Below, piece after piece: positions 44,567 through 50,771 of a DNA stretch of 64,000 nt. The notes beneath the pieces are model-generated. The model did no database searches. It was not told where the DNA came from and saw nothing but the letters and a program-made list of their open reading frames with translations. The stretch spans positions 40,878 through 104,877 of the IMG/VR virus record IMGVR_UViG_3300021963_000055, one strand, 5' to 3'. The DNA comes from a virus. Made by a program: the position numbers and the translations under genes. The stretch's first letter is position 1; the number at the start of each line of letters is the position of its first letter.

Positions 44567-44595
44567 AATTTACAGGTTGGGGGCTGAGGTGTCAA
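44567..44595 (-). promoter_or_regulatory. Sigma70 promoter
   Basis: TTGACA (44595-44590), 17-nt spacer, TAAATT (44572-44567) on the minus strand, 27 nt before the ATG at 44540. Confidence 0.75.
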
Positions 44596-44620
44596 CCCCC
44601 TGATTGATTAGTAATACTAA

Positions 44621-44752
44621 TCAGAACTCAATTTCGTCTAGAGTTGGCTCTGTAATAGTATCATCAGAGCCTGCAATCATGTCGAGAATGGTGAGAATTT
44701 CATCACCAGTCTGACCTTTCCGAAGCATCGAAACAAGTACCTCTTTAGACAT
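44621..44752 (-). CDS. Small acidic protein, unknown
   Basis: 43 residues: 'MSKEVLVSMLRKGQTGDEIL', 'TILDMIAGSDDTITEPTLDE', 'IEF'. N-terminal helix pair with an acidic tail. Located between two promoter-bearing gaps and 9 nt after the 45-residue gene stop. Resembles the short 'LRxGxxGdeIL.iLd' proteins common in cyanophage early regions. Function unknown. Confidence 0.65.
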   Translation of the reverse strand: MSKEVLVSMLRKGQTGDEILTILDMIAGSDDTITEPTLDEIEF

Positions 44753-44760
44753 AATAATTC

Positions 44761-44898
44761 TCAGTAATCGTAATTAGAGTTAATAAATTGATGAAAGTTT
44801 AGTTCGCTTTCATCATCATCAGCTGCAGGAATCAGCATATCATCCTGCCAATCGTAAATCTCAGCTTCAAGATCTACGAAATCAAACGTAGTTTCCAT
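44761..44898 (-). CDS. Small acidic protein, unknown
   Basis: 45 residues: 'METTFDFVDLEAEIYDWQDD', 'MLIPAADDDESELNFHQFIN', 'SNYDY'. Very acidic (about 13 D/E). Its promoter lies 25 nt upstream of the ATG. Acidic mini-proteins of this kind can be DNA mimics, but nothing specific supports that here. Confidence 0.6.
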   Translation of the reverse strand: METTFDFVDLEAEIYDWQDDMLIPAADDDESELNFHQFINSNYDY

Positions 44899-44922
44899 TG
44901 GTTCAGTGAAGTGAACGATTCA

Positions 44923-44951
44923 AGTATGACCTGGATTGTCTGGGATGTCAA
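44923..44951 (-). promoter_or_regulatory. Sigma70 promoter
   Basis: TTGACA (44951-44946), 17-nt spacer, CATACT (44928-44923), 25 nt before the ATG at 44898. Confidence 0.65.
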
Positions 44952-44972
44952 CCCTTTGAGCCATAAGCATTG

Positions 44973-45179
44973 CTAATCTGACTGATTAGCTTTGATAAAG
45001 TTTTCTAATGTGTCCAGTTCAGTTTCATTTAAGCCTAACACATATTCTTCAATGATTTGCTCCATTAGAACATATTCATTGCTGTAAAGTTGTTCTTTAA
45101 GAGCATCAATCATCTCATCTTGTTTCATTGATTTGGAATGAAAGAACTGTACCACGTCAGAATAGTTGATTGTGTGCAT
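44973..45179 (-). CDS. Small helical protein, unknown
   Basis: 68 residues; 'VQFFHSKSMKQDEMIDALKE', 'YVLGLNETELDTLENFIKAN'. A predicted all-alpha protein. A TTGACA/17/TATTCT promoter (45159-45187) straddles the annotated ATG, so transcripts from it would begin inside the gene and translation might start at Met18 (45128), giving 51 residues. The longer form would need the upstream promoter at 45401-45429. Confidence 0.7.
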   Translation of the reverse strand: MHTINYSDVVQFFHSKSMKQDEMIDALKEQLYSNEYVLMEQIIEEYVLGLNETELDTLENFIKANQSD

Positions 45180-45187
45180 GATGTCAA
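45159..45187 (-). promoter_or_regulatory. Sigma70 promoter overlapping a start codon
   Basis: TTGACA (45187-45182), 17-nt spacer containing the ATG at 45179, TATTCT (45164-45159) on the minus strand. Confidence 0.5.
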
Positions 45188-45205
45188 GTAGGTGAATGAT
45201 AAGGA

Positions 45206-45376
45206 TTACTTATTAATAACTAATGCACCATATTTGTTTAATTTACCTGCACACGGTTTGTTATCATATAGCCCAAAGTAATACTTACCAATACTAATAC
45301 CAAATTGTTCGTCACCTTGCTTAGCCTTGGTGTTAGCACCAATGTAGAAGATTCGGGAGTCAAGTGAGAATTTCAT
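45206..45376 (-). CDS. Small protein of unknown function
   Basis: 56 residues: 'MKFSLDSRIFYIGANTKAKQ', 'GDEQFGISIGKYYFGLYDNK', 'PCAGKLNKYGALVINK'. Aromatic- and glycine-rich beta pattern. First gene of the run downstream of the 497-nt gene-free region and served by a clear promoter. Not recognised. Confidence 0.65.
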   Translation of the reverse strand: MKFSLDSRIFYIGANTKAKQGDEQFGISIGKYYFGLYDNKPCAGKLNKYGALVINK

Positions 45377-45400
45377 GGTTGTTCATGTGTGAACATAGTC

Positions 45401-45429
45401 ACTATAGAGGTTTCTCAGAGGGTTGTCAA
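45401..45429 (-). promoter_or_regulatory. Sigma70 promoter
   Basis: TTGACA (45429-45424), 17-nt spacer, TATAGT (45406-45401), 25 nt before the ATG at 45376. Confidence 0.8.
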
Positions 45430-45509
45430 GGGTTCTTTGATTAGTGTATCTTATATGGTTAATAATTTCTAAGTATACTTAATAATAAGTTCTGAACCCT
45501 GACATGGTT

Positions 45510-45538
45510 ATTCTAGCAGGTTTTGGGTGTGTTGTCAA
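45510..45538 (-). promoter_or_regulatory. Sigma70 promoter
   Basis: TTGACA (45538-45533), 17-nt spacer, TAGAAT (45515-45510) on the minus strand; a second, tandem promoter for the genes starting at 45376. Confidence 0.75.
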
Positions 45539-45561
45539 GTGTATATTGATAATAATTTCTG

Positions 45562-45640
45562 ATCGGTGGCCTCCGAGTGATTTGGAATGCTTATATTAGT
45601 AATACTTATCGGTGGCCTCGGAGTGATTTGGAATCCTTAT
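45562..45640. repeat. Two 33-bp direct repeats (plus a partial third)
   Basis: Copies at 45562-45594 and 45608-45640 differ at 2 of 33 positions; the core is GGTGGCCTCsGAGTGATTTG. A degenerate third copy (TGGCC..GAGTGATgATATAATGCT) at 45671-45693 overlaps the spacer and -10 box of the plus-strand promoter. Confidence 0.8.
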
Positions 45641-45661
45641 GAGTTTTTTGGGCCTGGGGGC

Positions 45662-45690
45662 TTGACAAAATGGCCGAGTGATGATATAAT
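45662..45690 (+). promoter_or_regulatory. Perfect sigma70 promoter on the plus strand
   Basis: TTGACA (45662-45667), 17-nt spacer, TATAAT (45685-45690): both hexamers are exact consensus. It reads to the right, where every supported gene is on the minus strand, so its product would be a non-coding or antisense RNA. Confidence 0.8.
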
Positions 45691-45873
45691 GCTCGCCAAG
45701 ACTGCTGCACCCCCGCACATTTCAGATACTTTCTCTGACACACTCGGACACATACAGTATATACTTAATAATTTCACACATATACCCTATACACTTAATA
45801 ATTTCTCTCTTTCAGTCTCTCTCTATACAACACAAACATATATTTTTTATTACATTTATTATATACTTAATAA

Positions 45874-46443
45874 TTACACAAAAAACGACTGATTGTTTAC
45901 ATATACCTGCGGACTATACATTACATAAACTAACTTTAGATTCTTTTGGAAGTCTGTTTCATAGTGAGATCTCTTATGACGATCAATCACTATATTAGTA
46001 TTCTTTACAAAGAATCCATCTTCTCTTATTGGTACATATTGTGCATCTACTTCCCAGATCATTACTCTCTGATGTGTAAGTAATACATGATAATATAAAT
46101 CAATTTTCTCTGTTGATAGATTCTGTTGTGTATTCTGGAATGTTAGCTGGAATCTATCTTTAATCTCACCATCTGTATTGGTGGTATCCTGGCGGAGTAC
46201 AACTTTTTTGATTTGTGCATTGAGCCAGATCTTAGGTTGTTTCTCTACAAGTAAATCTACACCTGTATCTACTTTTGGTTCTGCTACATTGATTTGATTC
46301 ATGGTAAGATAGCCCATGACGAAGCTTTGGCACGAGATACCTGAATAGTTTGGATCCGCCAGGATAACCTTCTCTTCTTGCAATAAAGGAGGCATTGTTG
46401 GTGGTATAAAGCTGGGTGCGATCAGATCAGTTACTTTATTCAT
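45874..46443 (-). CDS. PD-(D/E)XK-type nuclease candidate
   Basis: 189 residues. 'SGISCQSFVMGYLTMNQINV' then 'EPKVDTGVDLLVEKQPKIWL' and 'NAQIKKVVLR' fit a PD-(D/E)XK core: Asp63 in 'GVDLLV' and Q77-x-K79 in 'AQIKK', as in group I intron/homing and repair nucleases. Conserved Glu could be E55 or E67. No HNH or GIY motif. It closes the operon whose upstream neighbours are small proteins and faces the gene-free region. Could be a homing or restriction-like enzyme. Confidence 0.6.
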   Translation of the reverse strand: MNKVTDLIAPSFIPPTMPPLLQEEKVILADPNYSGISCQSFVMGYLTMNQINVAEPKVDTGVDLLVEKQPKIWLNAQIKKVVLRQDTTNTDGEIKDRFQLTFQNTQQNLSTEKIDLYYHVLLTHQRVMIWEVDAQYVPIREDGFFVKNTNIVIDRHKRSHYETDFQKNLKLVYVMYSPQVYVNNQSFFV

Positions 46444-46591
46444 TATAGTGCAAAAAAGTAGTGTTTTTTGGTTGTAAATACTTGGCTTTGAGGTGATTTA
46501 GAGATTGCTTCCTGGCTTTGATTTTGGCTTTTGATTGACCTTTGGTGGTCTTTGGTTTGTTAGAGTGATGTTGCCAGTTTGGTGTGTTCAT
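46436..46591 (-). CDS. Small very basic protein
   Basis: 51 residues from ATG 46591 (ATGA overlap with the preceding stop): 'MNTPNWQHHSNKPKTTKGQS', 'KAKIKARKQSLNHLKAKYLQ'. About one third Lys/Arg/His. Could bind nucleic acid. It overlaps the nuclease start by 8 nt, so they are translationally coupled. Confidence 0.65.
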   Translation of the reverse strand: MNTPNWQHHSNKPKTTKGQSKAKIKARKQSLNHLKAKYLQPKNTTFLHYNE

Positions 46592-47040
46592 GGTAGTTTG
46601 ATTTCTTGCTTTGGTTGAAAGAGATTTGTGGAATAACATTTCCACTGATTCTTGCGAGTGAACAGATACACATACTCTTCACCACCTAACTTACCAGAAA
46701 CAAACTTATGAAATGTAGTATGCTGAACTTCGATTTCCTCACCACGCTCTGTATAATAGAGTGGCTGCGGAATACGATCATTCTCATACATCAAATAGCC
46801 CGCATCATCACAAATATATTCACCTTTTTCATCACGAAGAGAAGAACCAGAATTCCAGGTTTCACGAGTGCGAAGGGAAGAAATAGCTCCACCATCAATC
46901 AGATTGACGACTTGATCTCTGATGGAGTAATGTTCCTTCAGAATCTTAGCATGGTGCTCAGGATAACCATCCCAATGGCAGTACACTGAAACAACAGAGC
47001 GATCCTTGAGTTGAATGCCGATGCGTGAGCGGGTAGCCAT
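46588..47040 (-). CDS. Conserved phage protein of unknown function
   Basis: 150 residues. 'MATRSRIGIQLKDRSVVSVY' and 'CHWDGYPEHHAKILKEHYS' form a widely distributed phage and bacterial protein N-terminus; the middle carries 'LIDGGAISSLRTRETW'. The usual length is about 100-150 residues. Function unknown. It is the first gene downstream of a gap with the -10-like TATACT box near 47062-47067. Confidence 0.88.
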   Translation of the reverse strand: MATRSRIGIQLKDRSVVSVYCHWDGYPEHHAKILKEHYSIRDQVVNLIDGGAISSLRTRETWNSGSSLRDEKGEYICDDAGYLMYENDRIPQPLYYTERGEEIEVQHTTFHKFVSGKLGGEEYVYLFTRKNQWKCYSTNLFQPKQEIKLP

Positions 47041-47077
47041 TGGAGTGGTTTGAACTGTGTTCAGTATAGAGGTGGAA

Positions 47078-47206
47078 TCAGCCCTGAGGACTGGGCTGTG
47101 TGCCAGCTTGAGAACTGGCCTTGGATGTCTTGCTGTAGGTATGGAGTGAACCGAAGATCTTTACAGTCTTTGGCTTGGGATTGTTGTGATAAGGTTTGTT
47201 GCTCAT
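47078..47206 (-). CDS. Small basic protein, unknown
   Basis: 42 residues: 'MSNKPYHNNPKPKTVKIFGS', 'LHTYSKTSKASSQAGTQPSP', 'QG'. ATGA overlap with the next gene upstream supports it as real. Low complexity C-terminus; no function assigned. Confidence 0.55.
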   Translation of the reverse strand: MSNKPYHNNPKPKTVKIFGSLHTYSKTSKASSQAGTQPSPQG

Positions 47207-47469
47207 AGTGATTGTACTTCTTCTAGAATGTTGTTAATGTCTTGTTCATCACGATGACCTAATACATCATCAGTGATTGGTGTATCATAGGTGATTTCCC
47301 AATTATCTTGGGTTCCTTTGAGAATGGCTACTTCATACAGATCATCTTCAAAACCATAACTACCAGGAAAACGAACTACAGATACACCATAACCATTAGG
47401 AAAGAAATGTGTAGCTTGTACACCATCTTGAATCTTGTGTTTTTCAAACTTTAGATCAGTGAAGTTCAT
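47203..47469 (-). CDS. Conserved small phage protein, unknown
   Basis: 88 residues from ATG 47469, which overlaps the previous stop (ATGA); an earlier start at 47502 would overlap it by 36 nt. 'FFPNGYGVSVVRFPGSYGFE' and 'DDLYEVAILKGTQDNWEITY' is a pattern seen in many T4-like cyanophages. No catalytic motif; function unknown. Confidence 0.8.
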   Translation of the reverse strand: MNFTDLKFEKHKIQDGVQATHFFPNGYGVSVVRFPGSYGFEDDLYEVAILKGTQDNWEITYDTPITDDVLGHRDEQDINNILEEVQSL

Positions 47470-47624
47470 TGACAATGATGATGAGTTGGGTTTTTGGTGC
47501 AAAATAGTTTGTGAACTGCTCTGTATTCAGTATCAATCAGTTTACCATTGTCACGAAGAATAGCAAGTGTATTCCATCCAACAATGATACCAATTCCACA
47601 GATGATAACTGGTAGGCACTTCAT
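47466..47624 (-). CDS. Small membrane protein
   Basis: 52 residues with one N-terminal hydrophobic segment ('CLPVIICGIGIIVGWNTLAI') that may be a signal-anchor, followed by a polar tail ending 'NPTHHHCQ'. ATGA overlaps on both sides. Probable inner-membrane protein; role unknown. Confidence 0.65.
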   Translation of the reverse strand: MKCLPVIICGIGIIVGWNTLAILRDNGKLIDTEYRAVHKLFCTKNPTHHHCQ

Positions 47625-47797
47625 GCGTTGTATCCTTCCGCTTTCAAAATAGCACGACGAGCTTCATATGCTTGAAACTGAGTAGCAAATTCAGCAATCT
47701 TTTGAAATGAATGCCGACGATACAATCCCCATCGAGTTGTACCATAAATTTGGCAAATTTGATAAGGATTGTCGATACCGAGAGGATAGGGTTTCAT
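47621..47797 (-). CDS. Small protein, unknown
   Basis: 58 residues from ATG 47797 (a GTG three codons upstream is also in frame). 'MKPYPLGIDNPYQICQIYGT', 'TRWGLYRRHSFQKIAEFATQ', then 'AYEARRAILKAEGYNA'. C-terminal helix resembles short phage proteins with 'F.ARR.i..EGY'. ATGA overlap downstream. Confidence 0.65.
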   Translation of the reverse strand: MKPYPLGIDNPYQICQIYGTTRWGLYRRHSFQKIAEFATQFQAYEARRAILKAEGYNA

Positions 47798-47802
47798 GGT
47801 AG

Positions 47803-47964
47803 TCACACCGAAAGAGAAACTTCAATTTGTTTGATGTTAAGTCCACAAAGTTGTTCATGGACACGTTTGCAAATCAAATCTGTTGCAGACTTTGCTTTAG
47901 ACTTTTCATACCAGATGGTACAAAGACCATCATAGGTTTCAACACGAACTTTGTAGTTTTTCAT
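47803..47964 (-). CDS. Small protein, unknown
   Basis: 53 residues: 'MKNYKVRVETYDGLCTIWYE', 'KSKAKSATDLICKRVHEQLC', 'GLNIKQIEVSLSV'. Strand-helix-strand pattern. 5 nt upstream of the following gene's ATG region. No function known. Confidence 0.65.
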   Translation of the reverse strand: MKNYKVRVETYDGLCTIWYEKSKAKSATDLICKRVHEQLCGLNIKQIEVSLSV

Positions 47965-47966
47965 GT

Positions 47967-48236
47967 TCAGTCAGGAAGAATACAGAATGAAGCACAGAAC
48001 TGTCGAACCCATTCTAGTGTGGCACGGTAGCCTCTGGGATTCGACATCACCATACTAGCACCTTTTCGGGGATTGTGGGCGATGGCAACATACTTGTAAA
48101 CATCAGGGGATTCTTCAATCTCTTCAATCCACATCTGGTTCACGTCACCATCTTGCCAATCCCAGCGACTGGTGGTGTAATGGTACACTTCACGGAATCG
48201 TGGTTTGACTGGTGTGAGTGTGATGATGTCGTTCAT
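47967..48236 (-). CDS. Small protein, unknown
   Basis: 89 residues: 'VYHYTTSRWDWQDGDVNQMW', 'IEEIEESPDVYKYVAIAHNP', 'RKGASMVMSNPRGYRATLEW'. Trp/Tyr-rich. Starts 1 nt after the preceding stop and ends 2 nt before the next gene, so it is in the middle of an operon. Not recognised. Confidence 0.72.
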   Translation of the reverse strand: MNDIITLTPVKPRFREVYHYTTSRWDWQDGDVNQMWIEEIEESPDVYKYVAIAHNPRKGASMVMSNPRGYRATLEWVRQFCASFCILPD

Positions 48237-48237
48237 T

Positions 48238-48513
48238 TCAAACAGTCTCCTGATAGATTTTCATACCCTTACGGAGACGGATTGTATCATCAATCATTTC
48301 ACCAACCTGTTCGTAAATGTAGGAAGAACCTCCTACATCACAGAGAACATCTTCAGTGAGTTCTTTAGAGAAACGCACTTCGTCGCAGTTTTCACCAACG
48401 ATCTCAAATACATCATCTTGAGTGAATACAAACGCAGCACAACCTGCGTTCTCACCTTGACGCTCAATCATTTGGTTGATTGAGTCACGAAGTTCAGAAA
48501 GTGTGCGGTACAT
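48238..48513 (-). CDS. Small acidic protein, unknown
   Basis: 91 residues: 'MYRTLSELRDSINQMIERQG', 'ENAGCAAFVFTQDDVFEIVG', 'ENCDEVRFSKELTEDVLCDV'. Helix then beta pattern. A sigma70 promoter 27 nt upstream, inside the end of the previous gene, drives this and downstream genes. Widespread in cyanophages; unknown function. Confidence 0.78.
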   Translation of the reverse strand: MYRTLSELRDSINQMIERQGENAGCAAFVFTQDDVFEIVGENCDEVRFSKELTEDVLCDVGGSSYIYEQVGEMIDDTIRLRKGMKIYQETV

Positions 48514-48539
48514 GGGTTGGTTCCCTTGACTACCTCAGT

Positions 48540-48568
48540 AGGTTAACCGATCTGCGGGGGCATGTCAA
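48540..48568 (-). promoter_or_regulatory. Sigma70 promoter embedded in a gene end
   Basis: TTGACA (48568-48563), 17-nt spacer, TAACCT (48545-48540). It overlaps the last codons of the 61-residue membrane protein gene and lies 27 nt before the ATG at 48513. Confidence 0.6.
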
Positions 48569-48728
48569 CCTTTGATTCATTAGCCTTCTTAATACGTGCG
48601 GAACGTTTCCGCATTTCATACTGATGGTTCCGTGTGAAAGCATAAAGAATCACAACAAGTGCTCCAGCTAGTCCAGCAACAGCTGCGATAGCATTGACTT
48701 CAACAGGGAATGTAGTGGTTTCAATCAT
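48543..48728 (-). CDS. Small membrane protein
   Basis: 61 residues from ATG 48728, overlapping the previous gene by 8 nt. 'VNAIAAVAGLAGALVVILYA' is a clear transmembrane helix, followed by a basic tail 'RNHQYEMRKRSARIKKANES'. Orientation: N-out, basic tail in the cytoplasm by the positive-inside rule. Role unknown. Confidence 0.7.
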   Translation of the reverse strand: MIETTTFPVEVNAIAAVAGLAGALVVILYAFTRNHQYEMRKRSARIKKANESKVDMPPQIG

Positions 48729-48942
48729 TGAGAATACCTTCAAGATGGTCAAGACAGAGTGTAACATAGGTTTGATCTTCTTCGATCAGTTCACGATACT
48801 CTGCATAGAGAGCATCAGCAATTCTGAAGTTCTTGTGCATTGTTTTGTAGGTCTTAGCCTTTACTGCACGATTATTGAACTTCTCCATTCTCTCCATAGC
48901 ATTTGCATGTGAGAGATAGATTGAATAATCAGCTTCGTCCAT
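48721..48942 (-). CDS. Small helical protein, unknown
   Basis: 73 residues from ATG 48942: 'MDEADYSIYLSHANAMERME', 'KFNNRAVKAKTYKTMHKNFR', 'IADALYAEYRELIEEDQTYV'. An earlier start at 49017 would overlap the preceding gene by 89 nt. All-alpha; unknown. Confidence 0.7.
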   Translation of the reverse strand: MDEADYSIYLSHANAMERMEKFNNRAVKAKTYKTMHKNFRIADALYAEYRELIEEDQTYVTLCLDHLEGILND

Positions 48943-49087
48943 TATGGTTGGGATCTCCTTTACCTTCAAGTGATTTTGCAAGAAGTTCTGCATACTTCTC
49001 AAGATATGCTGTATCATAGGCTGCTAGATGGTTCTTTGTCAATTCTTTGTGCATGTTGTTGAGGTTAATCCAATCTTCTGTGTTCAT
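48929..49087 (-). CDS. Small helical protein, unknown
   Basis: 52 residues: 'MNTEDWINLNNMHKELTKNH', 'LAAYDTAYLEKYAELLAKSL', 'EGKGDPNHNGRS'. The ATG overlaps the phosphoesterase stop (ATGA). Contains the embedded promoter at 49013-49042. Not recognised. Confidence 0.65.
   Translation of the reverse strand: MNTEDWINLNNMHKELTKNHLAAYDTAYLEKYAELLAKSLEGKGDPNHNGRS
49013..49042 (-). promoter_or_regulatory. Sigma70 promoter embedded in the 52-residue gene
   Basis: TTGACA (49042-49037), 18-nt spacer, TATGAT (49018-49013), 71 nt before the ATG at 48942. Confidence 0.55.
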
Positions 49088-49698
49088 AGTTCTAGGTCCA
49101 CGTAATTTAATTCAGCCAAACCGATATATTCAACACCTTTGTATATGGTGTGGTGATCAACATGCCAGTGACCATGAATGAATAGATCAGGTTTGTGAAT
49201 CTCTAGTATATTATCAAGAAATTGACGAGTTATAGATGTGTCGTCATATTTCGTTAGATTACACTTAGAGCACACTATGTAGGTGAGGCTTTCTGGCATT
49301 TCATGTGCCACTACAACTTGTGGTTTCAGTTTCTCATAGTCATCGCACAACTTTAGAAACTGCTTGTAAGATAACTCTTCATCACTCCACCAGTTTAGTC
49401 CTTCTGTTCTCATGTGTGCATCAATTGATTTTGCACCACCAACACAGAAGATCTTATCATGAATCAAAGTACCATCTTTTATCCAGAATGGATGATTTGC
49501 ACATACATTTGGATTGTCATGGTTGCCACGAATAAACTTGTGGTCTCCCTTTTTCATGTGATCATATGGTGGATTGGAATGACCAGAGAATCCTACACCG
49601 AAATCACCAACTTGAATTGAAACATCGCATTCATTGATGATCTTCTTGTATCGTTTCCAATTGCCATGAACATCACCAATGAAGCGAATAGTTTTCAT
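49084..49698 (-). CDS. Calcineurin-like metallophosphoesterase
   Basis: 204 residues with all metal-binding motifs in order: D-x-H in 'IGDVHGN' (D9, H11), 'QVGDFG' (about 30-34), 'RGNHDN' (57-62), a His in 'VVAHEMP', and 'IHGHWHVDHH' near residue 175. Such enzymes hydrolyse phosphomonoesters or diesters with two metal ions; substrate unknown (could be nucleic acid or nucleotide). Similar genes occur in many cyanophages and in phage lambda (PP). Overlaps the next gene by 4 nt. Confidence 0.92.
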   Translation of the reverse strand: MKTIRFIGDVHGNWKRYKKIINECDVSIQVGDFGVGFSGHSNPPYDHMKKGDHKFIRGNHDNPNVCANHPFWIKDGTLIHDKIFCVGGAKSIDAHMRTEGLNWWSDEELSYKQFLKLCDDYEKLKPQVVVAHEMPESLTYIVCSKCNLTKYDDTSITRQFLDNILEIHKPDLFIHGHWHVDHHTIYKGVEYIGLAELNYVDLEL

Positions 49699-50018
49699 TT
49701 CTTAAGCCATTTATACAGAAGATAGATGCCCCCAATTACAATGAGAGCAAGAATAATGTAGCGGAACACCCAAATAGCAAGCAAGCATAAAAGTATCAGA
49801 ACTCCACCAAAACTAACATCAGGACTGAAACTAGATGATGAAGATGAATCGCTGCTAGATGATTTACTAATTGGATTGCAAAACTTTACTTCCTTTGCCC
49901 CATACATTGACTTTACTTGTGCAATTGCATCTTCACGCCATGGTCCAGGAGTTTCGATTTCTACATTCTGAAGCACATTGGATTGTGTCAGAATGAGTGC
50001 TTTCCAATAGTGTGTCAT
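49695..50018 (-). CDS. Membrane protein with poly-Ser linker
   Basis: 107 residues: an N-terminal soluble part ('EDAIAQVKSMYGAKEVKFCN'), a serine-rich linker around residue 53-63, and a long C-terminal hydrophobic region ('GGVLILLCLLAIWVFRYIIL' and 'ALIVIGGIYLLYKW') of two transmembrane spans ending in Lys-rich 'LKK'. Likely inner membrane. Role unknown. Confidence 0.78.
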   Translation of the reverse strand: MTHYWKALILTQSNVLQNVEIETPGPWREDAIAQVKSMYGAKEVKFCNPISKSSSSDSSSSSSFSPDVSFGGVLILLCLLAIWVFRYIILALIVIGGIYLLYKWLKK

Positions 50019-50019
50019 G

Positions 50020-50196
50020 TCAGCGACTCATGCGATAGATGATACAACGCTTGAACTCTTGCCATTCAGTATCACTAAAATTGTCGCTAGCATAAGGAAT
50101 GCCAACATCAGAGGCACATTGCTTTGCAACACTTTCAGGAACAGGAGTCGATAGGAAATCATACTGAACAACTGTAGCAAGTAGAAAGGGAAGCAT
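50020..50196 (-). CDS. Small secreted or membrane-anchored protein
   Basis: 58 residues: 'MLPFLLATVVQYDFLSTPVP', 'ESVAKQCASDVGIPYASDNF', 'SDTEWQEFKRCIIYRMSR'. The first residues are hydrophobic and could be a short signal anchor. Two Cys in the mature part. It overlaps the preceding stop by 1 nt (TGATG). Confidence 0.6.
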   Translation of the reverse strand: MLPFLLATVVQYDFLSTPVPESVAKQCASDVGIPYASDNFSDTEWQEFKRCIIYRMSR

Positions 50197-50426
50197 CAGT
50201 TTTCCTCAGTTGGGGTGAAACGATCAGACCAAAGTTCATAGAACATTTCTTTCATGTTCTCAACCATAGTATATCGTTGAATGATGGGGTTGTCAAGTGG
50301 GAGATCCCACATACCATCATCATATGGAGACACAAGTTGAAATGCCTCCATTGTGTGGCATAGAATTTCATTCAACAATTCGTGTTGAGATTCAGTCAGA
50401 GTGACTGTGATGTTACCTTCGTTCAT
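50196..50426 (-). CDS. Small acidic protein, unknown
   Basis: 76 residues from ATG 50426: 'MNEGNITVTLTESQHELLNE', 'ILCHTMEAFQLVSPYDDGMW', then 'NMKEMFYELWSDRFTPTEEN'. Starts 3 nt after the previous gene's stop. The longer frame to 50501 would overlap that gene. It contains a promoter (50268-50296). Unknown function. Confidence 0.7.
   Translation of the reverse strand: MNEGNITVTLTESQHELLNEILCHTMEAFQLVSPYDDGMWDLPLDNPIIQRYTMVENMKEMFYELWSDRFTPTEEN
50268..50296 (-). promoter_or_regulatory. Sigma70 promoter embedded in the 76-residue gene
   Basis: TTGACA (50296-50291), 17-nt spacer, TATACT (50273-50268), 72 nt before the ATG at 50196. Confidence 0.6.
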
Positions 50427-50428
50427 AA

Positions 50429-50665
50429 TCAGTTTTTGTTTACAGTAACGAGGCCAGAGAATACAAGTCGAACACCAAGAATGATGCCCCAGACTTGCCA
50501 AATAGTCAGTGCAGTGTAATTAAATAAGCTAACCAGAATCCAGTGAACAATCCATGCTACAGGAATCATGAGTAGAGCACTCAAAGCGAATGCAAATACT
50601 GCAACGATGATAAGCCCTGTAATAGCACCTAGAGCTTCAGCCCAGGTATAGTTTTTGTTGTCCAT
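50429..50665 (-). CDS. Two-span membrane protein
   Basis: 78 residues from ATG 50665 ('MDNKNYTWAEALGAITG'). Two hydrophobic stretches ('LIIVAVFAFALSALLMIPVA' and 'ALTIWQVWGIILGVRLVFSG') make two transmembrane helices. The next upstream start (50692) adds a basic 'TYTRRRKR' leader and is possible. Its promoter is at 50716-50744. Role unknown. Confidence 0.7.
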   Translation of the reverse strand: MDNKNYTWAEALGAITGLIIVAVFAFALSALLMIPVAWIVHWILVSLFNYTALTIWQVWGIILGVRLVFSGLVTVNKN

Positions 50666-50715
50666 GCGTTTGCGTCGTCGTGTGTAGGTCAAGAAACCTC
50701 CGTGTCAACAAAGAC

Positions 50716-50744
50716 ACAATAGGTCAGATTGGCTGGGCTGTCAA
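50716..50744 (-). promoter_or_regulatory. Sigma70 promoter
   Basis: TTGACA (50744-50739), 17-nt spacer, TATTGT (50721-50716), 51 nt before the ATG at 50665, in the gap after the helicase gene. Confidence 0.7.
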
Positions 50745-50771
50745 GTGGTATGTGACAGCCCATGGACTGGA

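Larger units (their letters stand above)
45459..45877. repeat. Dispersed TTAATAATTTC repeats in a 497-nt gene-free region
   Basis: The interval 45377-45873 has no supported gene. It contains copies of TTAATAATTTC or close variants at 45459, 45479, 45549, 45765, 45795 and 45867, most preceded by TATACT or TATACACT. Between them lie the 33-bp direct repeats and three promoters. The AT-rich repeats could be protein-binding sites or part of an origin. Confidence 0.6.

Noticed and set aside
41940-45870. tRNA genes or CRISPR arrays
   Set aside because: I looked for TTCGA arms with acceptor stems and for regularly spaced repeats; none is supportable. The two 33-bp repeats have no spacer-like array.
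45587-45892. 101-codon plus-strand frame downstream of the perfect promoter
   Set aside because: Runs through the promoter and the AT repeats, starts upstream of the promoter, and translates to repetitive YILNNFT peptides; not a gene.
50689-50708. TTGACA/TTGACC words at 50689-50708 on the minus strand
   Set aside because: No TATAAT-like box at the right distance; the promoter at 50716-50744 explains this gap better.
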